From: Massilia phosphatilytica
GTDB taxonomy: Bacteria; Pseudomonadota; Gammaproteobacteria; Burkholderiales; Burkholderiaceae_D
Length of the DNA stretch: 64,000 nucleotides
Assembly (NCBI RefSeq): GCF_002968015.1
Contig: NZ_PUIP01000012.1
Coordinates: 1 to 64,000, forward strand
Reading direction: 5' to 3'
Shown here one piece after another: positions 62,792 to 64,000 of this stretch (its first letter is position 1; each line of letters starts with the position of its first letter). Under the pieces are notes generated by a model. That model ran no database searches. It saw only the letters and a program-made list of their open reading frames with translations, and was not told where the DNA came from. The position numbers were made by a program, and so were the translations under genes.

Positions 62792-64000
62792 ATGAACAAA
62801 GACATGCCTCACGATCTGCGCACGCAAACCCTCGCGCTGGTGAATGAGAACAAGCCGGCCGATGCCCCTGAACAGGTGGGCGCGCTGATCGGCGCCTGGA
62901 TCGGCGCCCTGGACGAAGACGACCTCGCCGGCATCGATCCCCGCAACCTCGCCGCCATCCTGTGGGATGCCTTCGCCCAGGTGGCGCAGCGCACGACCGA
63001 TGGCTGCCAGATCGCGCAAATGCGCTATACGGACGGGCGCTGCGGCATGTCGACCGCCCTGCTGATCCTGAACGAGGACATGCCCTACCTCGTCGACTCG
63101 TTCGTGATGGCGCTGCGCCGCCAGCGCGTCGTCGCGTCGGGCGTGCTGAATACGGTGCTGCCCGTGCGCCGTGACGGTGCCGGCCGCGTGGTCGCCGTCG
63201 GCGAAGCGGGCGCGCCGCTGGAATCCTACGTCCTGTGCCTGCTGGCCGAAGACCTGCCGCAGGACGAACTCGCCGAACTCGTCGCGCGCATCCAGATGGT
63301 CGCGCGCGACGCCGCCATCGTGCACCGCGACGCCGTCGCCATGGCCGACCGCATGACTGCCGTCGCCGCCGCGGCCAGCGCGCAAGGCACCCCGGGCGGG
63401 CAGGAAGTCGCCGCCTTCCTCGATTGGGCCAAGAACGAAGGCTTCGAACCGTTCGGCTACGCCTATTACTTCGTGAAGCCGGGCGTGCGCGAGCTGGAAC
63501 GCGACATCCCGAGCCGCATCGGCGTGCTGCAGGACACCACGCATCCCGTCTACGGCACCTGCCTGCAGAATATCCCGGGCGACTTCGAGATCCTGTCCAA
63601 GCGCGACGAGACGCTGTCGATCGTGAAGGCCGACGTGGCCGGCACGCTGCACCGCGACCAGCCGCTGGACTTCATCGGCGTGCGCGACACCGACACGCAG
63701 GGCAACACGATCGGCGAACACTGCTTCGTCGGCCTGTTCACCCGCGCCGCCACGTCGACGCCGCTGGCGCGCCTGCCGTTCGCGCGCGGCCGCGTGGCGA
63801 AAGTGCTGTCCATCGCCGGCGTGCGCCAGGAAGGCTTCCGCGCCGAGAAGTTCCTCGAGATCCTGGAATCGCTGCCGCGCACGGAAGCGCTGGAAGCGGA
63901 GCCGGACTGGCTCGCCCAGGTGTGTAGCTCCGTCGTCTCGCTGTACAAGCAGCCGCGCGCAAAAGTCTTCGCCCGCCGCGACGTGTACCAGCGCCACCTG
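62792..64000 (+). CDS. gdhB: NAD-specific glutamate dehydrogenase, N-terminal part (runs off the edge)
   Basis: The first 403 codons of a protein of the large (about 180 kDa, about 1600-residue) NAD-GDH family. The N-terminal regulatory region has NEDMPYLVDSFVMALRRQ, EGFEPFGYAYYFVKPG, IPSRIGVLQDTTHPVYGTC, FVGLFTRAATSTPLARLPFARGRV and AEKFLEILESLPRTEAL. GGAGAAG precedes the ATG. These enzymes deaminate glutamate to 2-oxoglutarate. Its place after the AST operon gives an outlet for the glutamate made from arginine, as with arginine-inducible gdhB of Pseudomonas. The catalytic domain is outside the window. Confidence 0.9.
   Translation, partial: MNKDMPHDLRTQTLALVNENKPADAPEQVGALIGAWIGALDEDDLAGIDPRNLAAILWDAFAQVAQRTTDGCQIAQMRYTDGRCGMSTALLILNEDMPYLVDSFVMALRRQRVVASGVLNTVLPVRRDGAGRVVAVGEAGAPLESYVLCLLAEDLPQDELAELVARIQMVARDAAIVHRDAVAMADRMTAVAAAASAQGTPGGQEVAAFLDWAKNEGFEPFGYAYYFVKPGVRELERDIPSRIGVLQDTTHPVYGTCLQNIPGDFEILSKRDETLSIVKADVAGTLHRDQPLDFIGVRDTDTQGNTIGEHCFVGLFTRAATSTPLARLPFARGRVAKVLSIAGVRQEGFRAEKFLEILESLPRTEALEAEPDWLAQVCSSVVSLYKQPRAKVFARRDVYQRHL

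Overview
The window looks like a chromosomal segment of a GC-rich betaproteobacterium of the Burkholderiales, most likely Oxalobacteraceae of the Massilia/Telluria group. This is inferred from the 23S/5S tail, the gene set (large NAD-glutamate dehydrogenase behind an arginine succinyltransferase operon, Kdo hydroxylase, PF10023 lipoprotein, YggL-type protein, DUF3025) and dispersed GGGGTC(A/T)GACCCC palindromes. No marker here fixes genus or species.

Layout. 1-345: end of an rRNA operon (23S 3' end, 5S, terminator). 479-6020: acylase of the penicillin amidase family, DHA2 efflux pump, PagL-like lipid A deacylase and a hydroxyisobutyrate-dehydrogenase-like reductase. 6024-9671: a five-gene operon joining a NitT/TauT-type ABC importer to a Sco1-like protein and a cupredoxin-like membrane protein. 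9637-26027: mostly housekeeping metabolism: M20 amidohydrolase, molybdopterin oxidoreductase, two tandem FadD acyl-CoA ligases, PhoD phosphatase, YciA thioesterase, Atm1-like ABC exporter, Kdo hydroxylase, asparaginase, dicarboxylate/amino-acid symporter and an orphan amino-acid ABC ATPase.

26028-33180 is an accessory region. An IS5-type element sits exactly in the stop codon of the ABC ATPase gene. Behind it lie a possible uracil-DNA-glycosylase-fold protein, a WYL regulator overlapping an SGNH hydrolase, an ADP-ribosyltransferase-like protein divergent from a two-domain AAA+ ATPase, and a small orphan gene. Nothing here matches a named system that I know.

33232-37341 returns to core genes (TauE/SafE permease, pyrC, DUF3025, Gfo/Idh/MocA, YggL). 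37353-42589 contains four paralogous secreted Lys/Ala-rich proteins resembling acid-shock protein Asr. Three transcription units are preceded by the same 50-bp block with five GT(A/C)A half-sites spaced 9-10 bp apart. Interleaved are an esterase, a small membrane protein and a divergent GlxA-regulator/DJ-1 pair. 42595-50482: recG, then queA-tgt-yajC-secD-secF. 50554-51790 holds two homologous candidate small RNAs flanking a decayed MerR gene and a lipoprotein gene.

51878-54212 is a run of leftward genes (outer-membrane barrel, HDOD, small protein, MarR), followed by a rightward EamA transporter. 55236-64000 is an arginine catabolism locus: an ArgR-like AraC/GATase1 regulator, then astC, two astA-type subunits, astD, astB and the start of an NAD-glutamate dehydrogenase. 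Together these would convert arginine to succinate, ammonia and glutamate, then to 2-oxoglutarate; astE is not in the window. Three copies or relatives of a short palindromic repeat (4362, 39889, 56173) sit at gene ends, and one supplies the last 12 codons of a regulator. No tRNA gene and no CRISPR array was recognised.
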